A stretch of DNA of 39,863 bases from the NCBI GenBank assembly GCA_002440905.1, contig DJWA01000022.1, positions 1 to 39,863 of the forward strand. The letters are read 5' to 3'. This document shows, piece after piece, positions 24,296-31,778 of this stretch. This DNA comes from Candidatus Roizmanbacteria bacterium UBA6242. GTDB taxonomy: Bacteria; Patescibacteriota; Microgenomatia; UBA1406; GWC2-37-13. Positions within the stretch are counted from its first letter, which is position 1. Each line of letters begins with the position of its first letter. A program made the translations under genes and the position numbers. The notes below the pieces were generated by a model, which saw nothing but the letters and a program-made list of their open reading frames with translations, ran no database searches and was not told the DNA's origin.

Positions 24296-24751
24296 TTATC
24301 TTTCTACTTTCATGAACTCTTTCGCCTGTCTTTTTTCCTCCAAGGCGACATCCCTTTGCTTGACCAATTTCTTCTTTCCGATATTACCTCTTCCCTTGGC
24401 CAATGCGATCTCCAGCTTAATAAGAGGCCCCTTATTATAACATGATTTGGGTGCTAAGGTCAACCCGGCGGCGGTCATTTTCGTTCTCAAACGAGTCAGT
24501 TCCCGCTTATGGAGAAGTAATTTTCGGGTCCGCTTGGGTTCATAGCTTGGGCTTCTGGCAAATTCGTACATGGGGATATCGGCATTGATAAGATACGCCG
24601 ATCCATCGGCCATGATGCGAACGAAGGCATCGTCTAGTTTAAGACGGCCGGAGCGAATCGACTTAACTTCGCCCCCGGTCAAGGAAATACCCGCCTCAAA
24701 CGACTCTATCTCCGAATAGTCCCTATGGAATTTTCTATTGATGATTTTCAT
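24296..24751 (-). CDS. smpB: SsrA-binding protein SmpB
   Basis: 151 residues, the usual SmpB length (PF01668). SmpB binds the tRNA-like part of tmRNA and occupies the empty decoding site. Motifs are NRKFHRDYSEIESFEAGISL, TGGEVKSIRSGRLKLDDAF, the TRKLLLHKREL block, and GLTLAPKSCYNKG with LIKLEIALAKG. The C-terminal tail is basic (GKKKLVKQRDVALEEKRQ). The gene is immediately followed by ssrA, with one base between them. The ATG is 8 nt after the minus-strand TATAAT of a shared divergent promoter. Confidence 0.97.
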   Translation of the reverse strand: MKIINRKFHRDYSEIESFEAGISLTGGEVKSIRSGRLKLDDAFVRIMADGSAYLINADIPMYEFARSPSYEPKRTRKLLLHKRELTRLRTKMTAAGLTLAPKSCYNKGPLIKLEIALAKGRGNIGKKKLVKQRDVALEEKRQAKEFMKVER

Positions 24752-24759
24752 ATATTGCT

Positions 24760-24767
24760 ATTATAAT
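24760..24767. promoter_or_regulatory. Self-complementary -10 box shared by smpB-ssrA and GIY-YIG gene
   Basis: The octamer ATTATAAT reads the same on both strands, offering TATAAT in each direction: 24762-24767 on plus, 7 nt before the ATG at 24775, and 24760-24765 on minus, 8 nt before the smpB ATG at 24751. The entire intergenic space is 23 nt. Confidence 0.6.
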
Positions 24768-24774
24768 CTACTTG

Positions 24775-25074
24775 ATGGCTATTGGTGAGAAATACTACGT
24801 CTACACGATCCTTTCTTTACGCGATTTTGATCTGTATACCGGAATAACAAGAGACCTTAAAGTACGAATTCAGGAACACATGAGGGGGGTTGTCACATAT
24901 ACCAAGATTAGGGTTCCCTTCAAGCTTGTTCATTATGAATATTTCGTTAACCTCGAAGACGCCAGACGACGCCAAATGTATTTGAAGACCAACATCGGCC
25001 GGGCAAAGTTGAAAGACTCGCTCAAGAAAACTCTCGCACGCAAAACGTATATGCCTTATAGATTGGTAAAATAA
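24775..25074 (+). CDS. Small single-domain GIY-YIG nuclease
   Basis: 99 residues from the ATG at 24775 (a TTG three bases earlier is in frame). It is a free-standing GIY-YIG domain (PF01541) of the YhbQ/UPF0213 size class. The two signature tripeptides appear as YYVYTIL and LYTGITRDLKVRIQEH, with the catalytic Arg in the second. The later conserved block is FVNLEDARRRQMYLKTNIGR, ending in the usual KxxLK-type helix. It is presumed to cut branched or damaged DNA; cellular role uncertain. It is divergent from smpB with 23 nt between starts, and the next gene begins 4 nt after its stop. Confidence 0.88.
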   Translation: MAIGEKYYVYTILSLRDFDLYTGITRDLKVRIQEHMRGVVTYTKIRVPFKLVHYEYFVNLEDARRRQMYLKTNIGRAKLKDSLKKTLARKTYMPYRLVK

Positions 25075-25078
25075 TAGT

Positions 25079-25966
25079 ATGAAAAACCTTGTCGCCTCTA
25101 TCCTCTTTGTCGGTGTGATTTTTGGGATTGTTTATTATGCCGTGAGCAAGATGCCTTCGGACTTTATAAAAATAAATCCCATCGTCAATAAGACGGCCTC
25201 CAATAATAAGTTGATCGAACCCGGACTCGAAGTGGGTTCTACCGGAGATGATGTTAGGATTCTCCAAGCGGCTTTAAGCCTTAATGCTGAGATTTACCCA
25301 TCCGGGATTGTCAGCGGGTATTATGGGGATTTAACTTACCAAGCAGTCGCAAAATTCCAGGCCAAACACAGTCTTTCAAGAAACGGTGAAGTCGACGGGA
25401 AAACCGCCGACAAGTTTAACGAAGTTTACGGGGATAAGACTCGTGAGTATTACCTCACTCTTGCCCCAACTCCAGAGGTTGTTGAGATCCGGTTAAACCA
25501 GCCGGTCCAAGATGATGGAGAATGGGGTAAAGCTAAGCAGATAGGTGAGCATACCTGGACGATGAAGATCGGTATGGACGACACGATGGCGACTCCCAGA
25601 GAAATCCATGAAGCACTCAATAATTACAGGCAACTTCATGGAAGAAATACTTTGTCGTGGGATGATAGACTTGCGGAATATGCCTTGTCTCGCGCCAAAT
25701 ACTTTACTCAAATAGGAGACCTTGACGAACATGCCGGGTTTTCAGAGTATCTTAAAAACGAAGACAATTTCAAGGCGCTCGGGTTTTGGGCTTTGGGGGA
25801 AAACTCAAGCTACGGATATCGGTTGAATGGTACTCATCTGATAGAATGGGTTTATGCCGGGGACAAACCCCACGATGATAATCAACTTAATCCCGATTGG
25901 ACCCACGTCGGAATAGGTGTTGACGGTTACCAGACAAACCTTATCTTTGGCGGACAGAAAATGTAA
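25079..25966 (+). CDS. Secreted or anchored protein with peptidoglycan-binding and CAP domains
   Basis: 295 residues. Residues 4-23 form a signal/anchor helix (LVASILFVGVIFGIVYYAV). Residues about 48-118 are a PG_binding_1 domain (GSTGDDVRILQAALSL, SGYYGDLTYQAVAKFQ, GEVDGKTADKF). Residues about 180-295 form a CAP/SCP domain (PF00188): ALNNYRQLHGRNTLSWDDRL, the His of DLDEHAGFSEYL, LGENSSYG and DWTHVGIGVDG. It probably sits at the wall, bound to glycan strands. The CAP domain's activity in bacteria is not defined. It follows the GIY-YIG gene by 4 nt. Confidence 0.9.
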   Translation: MKNLVASILFVGVIFGIVYYAVSKMPSDFIKINPIVNKTASNNKLIEPGLEVGSTGDDVRILQAALSLNAEIYPSGIVSGYYGDLTYQAVAKFQAKHSLSRNGEVDGKTADKFNEVYGDKTREYYLTLAPTPEVVEIRLNQPVQDDGEWGKAKQIGEHTWTMKIGMDDTMATPREIHEALNNYRQLHGRNTLSWDDRLAEYALSRAKYFTQIGDLDEHAGFSEYLKNEDNFKALGFWALGENSSYGYRLNGTHLIEWVYAGDKPHDDNQLNPDWTHVGIGVDGYQTNLIFGGQKM

Positions 25967-26094
25967 AGGATTACTTGATCTGTATTTTACATTGCCAAGA
26001 ATACCCATAATGCTGTCTCCAGCAACTTAAAGCGTACAACTTCTTTGTGGTTTACTATTTTAGGCTTTTAGTGATTTATAGAAGAACTTGGCAA

Positions 26095-26379
26095 TTATGA
26101 TTGCGGCCACCAGGACATAAGGAGCCAAATGATTGACAGATAGGTTAAGACGTTGAGGTTTGTTTTTTTTGACCTTAGCACTCGAAAGCCGTCGATCAAA
26201 AAATAGAATCCGGCTCCAAAACCAATACCTTCAAAGAAAGCTACACCCACGAAAAATGGGAACTGCTGGGGGTTTGGAAACGGAATTTCAGGATGGGGTG
26301 GCCAGATTTTGAGACCCAAGGGCATGGTGGCAAGACCCATTAATATTGAGATTAAAGCCAATCGTATATTCAATTTCAT
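26095..26379 (-). CDS. Small membrane protein, possibly frameshifted at its 3' end
   Basis: 94 residues with two or three hydrophobic helices (ALISILMGLATMPLGL, FFVGVAFFEGIGFGAGFYFLIDG and the terminal LTYLSIIWLLMSW); no named family. A TATAAT box ends 6 nt before the ATG, supporting it as a real gene. Near 26130 another frame carries a convincing hydrophobic C terminus (HLAPYVLVAAIIIAKF) with a basic tail SLKA and a stop at 26060. The annotated frame instead ends abruptly in SWWPQS. The gene may therefore carry a 1-nt shift, natural or from assembly, and the intact product would be longer. Confidence 0.6.
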   Translation of the reverse strand: MKLNIRLALISILMGLATMPLGLKIWPPHPEIPFPNPQQFPFFVGVAFFEGIGFGAGFYFLIDGFRVLRSKKTNLNVLTYLSIIWLLMSWWPQS

Positions 26380-26385
26380 AGAATG

Positions 26386-26391
26386 ATTATA
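26386..26391 (-). promoter_or_regulatory. -10 box, leaderless start of small membrane protein
   Basis: Minus-strand TATAAT ends exactly 6 nt before the ATG at 26379. Confidence 0.55.
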
Positions 26392-26434
26392 CTACCACCT
26401 GGAACGTATAAGTCAAAACATTTGTTGCGAGGTG

Positions 26435-26440
26435 TACAAT
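26435..26440 (+). promoter_or_regulatory. -10 box (TACAAT), leaderless start of alpha/beta hydrolase
   Basis: TACAAT ends 7 nt before the ATG at 26448; no ribosome site lies between them. Confidence 0.5.
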
Positions 26441-26447
26441 TTTATTA

Positions 26448-27206
26448 ATGGAGAAAAAGCTCTACTTCAGCAATTCCAAAGGTGATAAGCTTTGCGGGAT
26501 ATTGACCGACCCGTCGGGGGATAAGGCAAAGCCGGTTATCATTCTATGCCACGGTTTTTCTTCCAGTAAAGACAGCAATACGTGTAAGTCCCTTGCCAAA
26601 AAGTTTCGAGAAAAAAACATCTCAACATTTCGTTTCGATTTTTATGCTCACGGCGAGTCTGAGGGAAATTTCGCCGACCTAACCGTTTCAGAAGCGGTCG
26701 ACGACACTATGCGGGCGATTGAATTTATGAAGACCCTAAATTATAAAAGGATTGGACTTTTCGGGTCGAGTTTTGGAGGACTTTCAAGTTATATGGTCGC
26801 CTCAAAATCCAAGGACCTGTTTCTTCTTATTCAAAAAGCCCCCGTTGCGAGTTATAAGGAATTTCCGACATACAATGATTCTGTGCTTGTTTCCAAATGG
26901 AAAAAAACAGGATACAGAACGATTGAGGATAAAAAACTAAAATACGCTTTTTACGAAGACTCGATAAAAAACAACGCCTATGAGGTTGTTGAAGACATCA
27001 AGATACCCACCTTAATAATCCACGGAAACCAAGACCGCGACGTACCCGTCACCCAAAGCATAAACATCACTAAGTTCATTGAAAATTGCGCTTTGGAAAT
27101 TGTTGTTGGAGCCGATCACCGATTCACAAAAAAGAAGGATTTTGAGCGGATGCTGAATTCAATTCTGAGTTTCGTCACCGCCCACCTTCATCAAAGAAGT
27201 TTCTGA
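26448..27206 (+). CDS. Alpha/beta hydrolase (serine esterase-like)
   Basis: 252 residues, alpha/beta-hydrolase fold. The oxyanion region is ILCHGFSSSKDS, the nucleophile elbow is GLFGSSFGGLSSY (Ser in G-x-S-x-G-G), the acid is in LIIHGNQDRDVP and the catalytic His in VGADHRF. No signal peptide, so cytoplasmic. It resembles the broad acyl-peptidase/esterase group (Hydrolase_4/PF12146), with substrate unknown. The 3' end overlaps the convergent second alpha/beta hydrolase by 32 nt. Confidence 0.88.
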   Translation: MEKKLYFSNSKGDKLCGILTDPSGDKAKPVIILCHGFSSSKDSNTCKSLAKKFREKNISTFRFDFYAHGESEGNFADLTVSEAVDDTMRAIEFMKTLNYKRIGLFGSSFGGLSSYMVASKSKDLFLLIQKAPVASYKEFPTYNDSVLVSKWKKTGYRTIEDKKLKYAFYEDSIKNNAYEVVEDIKIPTLIIHGNQDRDVPVTQSINITKFIENCALEIVVGADHRFTKKKDFERMLNSILSFVTAHLHQRSF

Positions 27207-27942
27207 TCTCTGTCGCCATTGCTTTTCTGTCCTCCTGGTTTTTGAACGAATGATCTCCGTGCAGTTTTTTAATAACAACCCCGGTAATTCCTGAGTACTG
27301 AACCAAATACATCTGACCGACAATTTCGTCGCGGTCCGGGTGAATTATCATCAGGCGAGTATTTCCTGAAAACCTCCTGACAGCTTCCACCGGTTTGAGA
27401 AGACGTAGCTCTTTCCAAAATGTCGGACCTATAAACTGATTGATGCCTGAGGAGCGGGGAAAAATACTTATATTTTCAAAGTCTATTTTGGCGCCTTCTT
27501 TTGACCCAAACCTCTCAACTAACCGGTCAATTAGATAGTTGACGTTGCTGTTAGGAAGACCCGTCAAGACCGTCTTGGAGACCCCTTCGGGGTTAAGCAT
27601 TGATGTGATAAAGCACCCCATCGATTGGGCGAGGATATATGTTTCTCCGGGATATTTATTTTTCGTGAAATTAACAATCTCCTTAAGATCACCCTTCCAT
27701 TTATCATAATCTTTATCCTGGAGCTTACCTCCTGACTTACCGCACCCTGAAAAGTCAAATCTGACTATCCGGTAATCTTGGCCGAAAAATATCGCAAGAT
27801 CATCAAATAAACGGGCTGTCTCATGCTTGTCGGTCGCGAACCCATGGACAAAGATAATGGTTTTTGAAGCGTCTTCCTTGCCCTCAACTAAAGTATCAAG
27901 GCGTTCGCCGTAAGCATTGTAGATTTCTGGATAGAAGGCCAT
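27175..27942 (-). CDS. Alpha/beta hydrolase
   Basis: 255 residues, same superfamily as its convergent neighbour but not a close copy. Visible are FVHGFATDKHE, the nucleophile elbow ILAQSMGCFITS (Ser in A-Q-S-M-G), an acid region in MIIHPDRDEIVG, and the His of KLHGDHSFKNQEDR. The DHSF motif resembles peptidase S9/esterase relatives. Cytoplasmic, substrate unknown. A TAATAT box lies 7 nt before the ATG. Two hydrolases meeting tail to tail could be an old duplication with inversion, but the sequences are too diverged to say. Confidence 0.85.
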   Translation of the reverse strand: MAFYPEIYNAYGERLDTLVEGKEDASKTIIFVHGFATDKHETARLFDDLAIFFGQDYRIVRFDFSGCGKSGGKLQDKDYDKWKGDLKEIVNFTKNKYPGETYILAQSMGCFITSMLNPEGVSKTVLTGLPNSNVNYLIDRLVERFGSKEGAKIDFENISIFPRSSGINQFIGPTFWKELRLLKPVEAVRRFSGNTRLMIIHPDRDEIVGQMYLVQYSGITGVVIKKLHGDHSFKNQEDRKAMATEIRNFFDEGGR

Positions 27943-27949
27943 AACTCAT

Positions 27950-27955
27950 ATATTA
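27950..27955 (-). promoter_or_regulatory. -10 box (TAATAT) of second alpha/beta hydrolase
   Basis: Minus-strand TAATAT ends 7 nt before the ATG at 27942, which fits the leaderless pattern. Confidence 0.4.
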
Positions 27956-28006
27956 TCATAGATGTCTTGTTGAATTCTTGCCAAAAAAACGGTAAAGTTT
28001 TTATAT

Positions 28007-28762
28007 ATGGAAAGCAATAAACATTTTCTCTTTCATTTCGTGGTTACGGTTTCGGTTATCGTTATCGCCTTGTTTTTTATTAAAACGTTGGATATCTCAT
28101 ACCCATTAACGGTCACAACCAGCAGCCGTTCAAGCGAGCTGGCGGTTGTCGGGGAGGGGAAGATGGAAGTGACACCAGATACGGCTTATGTTGATGCCGG
28201 GATAACCGTTGACAATCGGGGGACGGTCGCTGAAGTTCAGGAAACTATGAACTCTATAAACGACAAAATCGTCGACGCCTTGAGAGAAAGAGGGGTTGAA
28301 AAGGGGGATATTAAAACGTCAAACTATTCCGTCTACCCAAACTATCGGTACGATAACAATGTTAATACTATATCGGGTTATAATGGCAATGCCACGATCC
28401 AGGTCAAAGTCCGCGACACCCAAATGGTTTCCTCAATTATTGAGGAAGTCACCAAAGCCGGAGCCAATCAGATACAGGGAGTCAGGTTCACGATAGACAA
28501 GCCTGACGCTTACCGCGAACAGGTTCGCGACATGGCCATAAAGAATGCCAAATCCCAGGCCGAAAAAGTTGCAAAAGAATTGGGAATTACCTTGGGTAAG
28601 GTTACTAACATGGTCGAGTCGACTCCGATCCAGGGTGGGGTCAATCCTATGTATGATGCGGCTTTGAGGTCGGGCCTCGGTGGTGGAGGTGGTGGACCTA
28701 CGGTTGAGGAAGGAACTCAGACGATAACATCGATTGTCACTCTATACTTTGAGAAGAGGTAA
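28007..28762 (+). CDS. SIMPL domain (DUF541) protein, membrane-anchored
   Basis: 251 residues. An N-terminal helix at about 9-27 (FHFVVTVSVIVIALFFI) anchors or exports it. The rest is a SIMPL domain (PF04402): SELAVVGEGKMEVTPDTAYV opens it, VQETMNSINDKIVDALRERG and YRYDNNVNTISGY lie in the middle, and AIKNAKSQAEKVAKELGI with TIT-like end strands closes it. Family members (YggE, BP26) form periplasmic or surface oligomers linked to oxidative stress, without a settled function. The 3' end overlaps the convergent GH39-like gene by 26 nt. Confidence 0.9.
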   Translation: MESNKHFLFHFVVTVSVIVIALFFIKTLDISYPLTVTTSSRSSELAVVGEGKMEVTPDTAYVDAGITVDNRGTVAEVQETMNSINDKIVDALRERGVEKGDIKTSNYSVYPNYRYDNNVNTISGYNGNATIQVKVRDTQMVSSIIEEVTKAGANQIQGVRFTIDKPDAYREQVRDMAIKNAKSQAEKVAKELGITLGKVTNMVESTPIQGGVNPMYDAALRSGLGGGGGGPTVEEGTQTITSIVTLYFEKR

Positions 28763-30164
28763 GAACCAGGCTGACGATCGTATTCGGGGGCATGACGATT
28801 GACTTGTCACCATTTAACTTAATCTCACCTCCTATTGGAGTCAGGTTTAGTATATTCTCTTTCCTACCGTCCAGATAGGTCTTCGTAAGATTATATCTGC
28901 CACTTTCCAAACCTTTGAAAGTTACCGGGACGGCTTCCGTATTGCGCCCGGCTCCGTCATAATTTGTTAGAATCAAGGTCGTTTTAGTGTCCGATCTAGC
29001 GGCCAGAGCGGTAATGTAGGTTCCTTCTCCCGAAACAAATATCTGGTTTCCCTCAAGGGTATTGACCATCTGGAGAGCATACCACCTTGGCCTTTTAGCG
29101 CCTGAGTAGTCCAATATTCCCCATGATGGGGAAGGGCCGTCTTTGATCTCAAAAAGGAAGGCGGCTTCAATATTGGCGTTTATGAAGTTTCTGATTGACG
29201 CCAGGGTATGGGCAGCGCCGACATTGGTGTCGGCAATCGGGTTTTTCTCGGAATCATAACCCCATTCGGAAATAATTTTCGGCAGATTTTCAAACTTATC
29301 GTATCTTGGTGATTCTCCAAGCCATTTGTTGAGACTTATGACGTCCCGAGTATAGTCGTCGGTCTTTTTGGAATAATGATGCCAGCTTATGAAATCGAGC
29401 CTCAGGTTGTTAGCGATAACATAGTCCAGGAATTTTTGTATCCAGTTTTTGTAAAGGGCGGTTGTAACCGGACCCCCCATCTTGAATGGAAAAACGTTAG
29501 TTGCGGCATTGGCGCCTTTGACAGAATAGAAATAAAGATCGCTGTAACTTTTACCCCCAGCCTGATACCTCCACTTACCGAATGATTCAAGGTCCGGTTC
29601 GTTCCAAACTTCGTAGTATAAATCGCTTTTCCAGAAATCATACATGGCTCCGCACGGAAGAACGGTTGTGCGACCGCTGTATCGCTCGACAGTTTTCTGG
29701 ACCAATAAGCTCCATTCTCCCCAGTTCTTGGGTTTCCCGATTAAAGACCCGTCATCAGACATTGTCGGAGGCATATAACCCAGGGAAAAGAACGGCTTGG
29801 CTCCCGTATGATAGATATCGCAAACAGTTAGGTCGAGCTTTGAGAAGTCAAAAGAAAGGCGACCCGAGGAGTCGCGAGAAACGACGTCGTAGAAATCGTA
29901 AATGTGGTCTAGTCTTATATAACGAGGGTAGAGTTCGGCGATTTGGGGAACGACCGGCTCAAGCATCCTGACTCCGGATTCCTCACCTCCCTGGGCGAGG
30001 GCTTTCCAGCGGTCGGGAAATGGTCCTGAAGTCCTTGCAGCATCAACGACGATATTGGCCTTAACGTAGGCTGCCCGAGAAAGATATTGGAAAGAAAAGA
30101 ACAAAAAAGGGAAGGATAGCAAGACAGCAAATATATAGACCAGAATTTTTGTTGAAAGTTTCAT
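28737..30164 (-). CDS. Membrane-anchored GH39-like glycoside hydrolase
   Basis: 475 residues. Residues 7-28 form a hydrophobic anchor or signal (LVYIFAVLLSFPFLFFSF). The rest is a TIM-barrel glycosidase resembling GH39 beta-xylosidases/iduronidases (clan GH-A). The acid/base is Glu189 in YEVWNEPDLE, the likely nucleophile is Glu300 in KIISEWGYDS, and FISWHHYSKK supplies a conserved His pair. A C-terminal beta-sandwich of about 90 residues follows. It would cut a glycan outside the cell, of host, community or self origin. A TAATAT box lies 6 nt before the ATG. The EamA permease lies 9 nt upstream on the same strand. Confidence 0.85.
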   Translation of the reverse strand: MKLSTKILVYIFAVLLSFPFLFFSFQYLSRAAYVKANIVVDAARTSGPFPDRWKALAQGGEESGVRMLEPVVPQIAELYPRYIRLDHIYDFYDVVSRDSSGRLSFDFSKLDLTVCDIYHTGAKPFFSLGYMPPTMSDDGSLIGKPKNWGEWSLLVQKTVERYSGRTTVLPCGAMYDFWKSDLYYEVWNEPDLESFGKWRYQAGGKSYSDLYFYSVKGANAATNVFPFKMGGPVTTALYKNWIQKFLDYVIANNLRLDFISWHHYSKKTDDYTRDVISLNKWLGESPRYDKFENLPKIISEWGYDSEKNPIADTNVGAAHTLASIRNFINANIEAAFLFEIKDGPSPSWGILDYSGAKRPRWYALQMVNTLEGNQIFVSGEGTYITALAARSDTKTTLILTNYDGAGRNTEAVPVTFKGLESGRYNLTKTYLDGRKENILNLTPIGGEIKLNGDKSIVMPPNTIVSLVLTSSQSIE

Positions 30165-30170
30165 ACCCTG

Positions 30171-30176
30171 ATATTA
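30171..30176 (-). promoter_or_regulatory. -10 box (TAATAT) of GH39-like gene
   Basis: Minus-strand TAATAT ends 6 nt before the ATG at 30164. It overlaps the stop region of the upstream EamA gene. Confidence 0.4.
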
Positions 30177-31052
30177 TTCTAACTGATTCATTTTAATGAC
30201 GCTTATTAAAATCAAAGTACCTCCGACAAGCTCCCTTACGACGGGCGTCTCTCTGAAAAACATAAACCCGATGGCAATCGCAAAAAGCGATTCAAGGGCC
30301 AAAATATTACTAGCCAGTACTGCTTCTACCCTCTCAAATCCATAGTTGGTCAATAGCAGGTTGCCGACATTGAAAAGCCCGGCCCCAACGACAACCGCCA
30401 ATAGAAAATATGACCAATTGCTGAGGGGTAGACCTTCACCCAAAGATATCGACGTAATAAAAACGATCGCCATGGAAATGGCAAAAATAACTGCGGTTAT
30501 TTCGTAGTTATTAAGAGCTTTAGACTGCCATTTACGAGCGATATAACTCAGGCTGAAAAAAACAACCGATATTAAGGTCATAAGCTCACCATGCCCCCAC
30601 AAAAGGACGTTTCTGAAATCAGGAACTGATATAAAAACCACACCCAAAAAAGCCAGGAGCACGTAAAGGATTTTTTTGATAGTAAATTTTTCCTTCAAAA
30701 GTATAAATCCGAATACTGCCGTAAGGGGCAGAGCGCTAATGAATGAAACATTGCTATATTTGGCGTTAATGATTCCATAGGTAAAAAGCGATACACCAAA
30801 AACATACATTGTCAAAGATCTTAAAAATAGTATTAACCAGTCTTTGTTGGGTATTTTAAATAATTTACTCGGATTGATATTTTTACGAAAGATGACGAGG
30901 GTCAAAAGAAGGGCGGCTGTTATCCTAAGGTAAACCTGTTGAAGAAGAGTAAAGCTCGTCTGCATATAGCGGGCAAATATTCCCATCGAAGCAAAAAAAA
31001 GAGCAAGAAGTATCAAGGCGGCAACGCCTTTTTGTTTTTCTGTAAGTTTCAT
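30174..31052 (-). CDS. EamA/DMT-family transporter
   Basis: 292 residues with ten hydrophobic helices in two five-helix repeats, the drug/metabolite transporter plan (PF00892). Each half ends in the family's conserved helix: AVFGFILLKEKFTIKKILYV in the first, ALESLFAIAIGFMFFRETP in the second, both with the E(K/T) turn typical of EamA. Substrate unknown. It lies upstream of the GH39-like gene with 9 nt between, possibly one transcript. It is divergent from the PQ-loop-like gene. Confidence 0.9.
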   Translation of the reverse strand: MKLTEKQKGVAALILLALFFASMGIFARYMQTSFTLLQQVYLRITAALLLTLVIFRKNINPSKLFKIPNKDWLILFLRSLTMYVFGVSLFTYGIINAKYSNVSFISALPLTAVFGFILLKEKFTIKKILYVLLAFLGVVFISVPDFRNVLLWGHGELMTLISVVFFSLSYIARKWQSKALNNYEITAVIFAISMAIVFITSISLGEGLPLSNWSYFLLAVVVGAGLFNVGNLLLTNYGFERVEAVLASNILALESLFAIAIGFMFFRETPVVRELVGGTLILISVIKMNQLE

Positions 31053-31095
31053 AGATCGTGTGTTGTTTCAAACTATTCTATCAGAAAGCCTTATG

Positions 31096-31101
31096 TATAA
31101 T
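31096..31101 (+). promoter_or_regulatory. -10 box, leaderless start of PQ-loop-like gene
   Basis: TATAAT ends exactly 6 nt before the ATG at 31108. This decides the start over the upstream in-frame ATG at 31060, whose extra residues are not hydrophobic and overlap the promoter. Confidence 0.6.
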
Positions 31102-31107
31102 AAGCCA

Positions 31108-31722
31108 ATGGAGTTAAAATCGATTTACGTTTTGACAGCAACTTTAATTTCTCTTACGGCCTATATCCCCTACGTTAGGGATGTCCTTAATGGAAAGACT
31201 CGGCCCCACATTTTTTCCTGGTTCGTCTGGTCAACCCTGACCGGAATTGCTTTTTTCGGACAGGTTGCGGGGGGTGCCGGATCGGGCGCTTTAGTGCTTG
31301 GATTCACAACGCTTGCTTGTTTCTTTATAACCATACTTTCGCTCAAAAAAGGTACTAGAGACGTGAAGCCTGTCGACTGGTTGGCGATGGCGGGAGCATT
31401 GGTTGCCCTTTTCTTTTGGCTTGTAACAAAGTCGCCTTTCTGGTCGGTGATAATAATAACCGCAACCGATTTGTTGGCGACCTTCCCGACAATAAGGAAG
31501 ACCTACAACAACCCTTATCAGGAAACCGGAAGCTTCTATCTTTTAAATACCGTCAAATTCCTCTTGGCGATAATGGCGCTTGACAAATACACACTTATTA
31601 CCAGCCTTTACCTTGTCTATTTGCTTTTAGCAAATGCTGCCATTTTCTTGCTTATCTATTTAAGGCGTCGACAAGTAAAGGATGAAACTATTTTTTTCTT
31701 AAAAAACAGTAAGAAAAAATAA
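31108..31722 (+). CDS. Seven-helix membrane protein with two PQ-loop-like motifs
   Basis: 204 residues from the ATG at 31108, about seven hydrophobic helices and a basic tail (YLRRRQVKDE). No family is recognised with certainty. Two related segments, AYIPYVRDVLNGKTRPHIFSW near residue 15-35 and ATFPTIRKTYNNPYQETGSFY near 125-145, have the helix-Pro-basic-Asn/Gly shape of PQ-loop repeats (SWEET, cystinosin, KDEL receptor). Their spacing suggests an internal duplication of three-helix units around a linker helix. If so, it is a small-solute transporter. Alternative: an unrelated CPR membrane family. Confidence 0.65.
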   Translation: MELKSIYVLTATLISLTAYIPYVRDVLNGKTRPHIFSWFVWSTLTGIAFFGQVAGGAGSGALVLGFTTLACFFITILSLKKGTRDVKPVDWLAMAGALVALFFWLVTKSPFWSVIIITATDLLATFPTIRKTYNNPYQETGSFYLLNTVKFLLAIMALDKYTLITSLYLVYLLLANAAIFLLIYLRRRQVKDETIFFLKNSKKK

Positions 31723-31764
31723 GTAACTCCCAAACCATCCAAATGTCCTTATTAGATTATTAGA

Positions 31765-31770
31765 TATAAT
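31765..31770 (+). promoter_or_regulatory. -10 box of M24 peptidase gene
   Basis: TATAAT ends 8 nt before the ATG at 31779, giving a leader of 0-2 nt. Confidence 0.5.
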
Positions 31771-31778
31771 TATTAGTT

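Noticed and set aside
24203..24445. Plus-strand frames over tmRNA and smpB
   Set aside because: They read antisense to ssrA and smpB and have no domain signal.
26448..27942. Recent tandem duplication of the two alpha/beta hydrolases
   Set aside because: Apart from superfamily motifs the two proteins share little sequence, so a recent copy is not supported.
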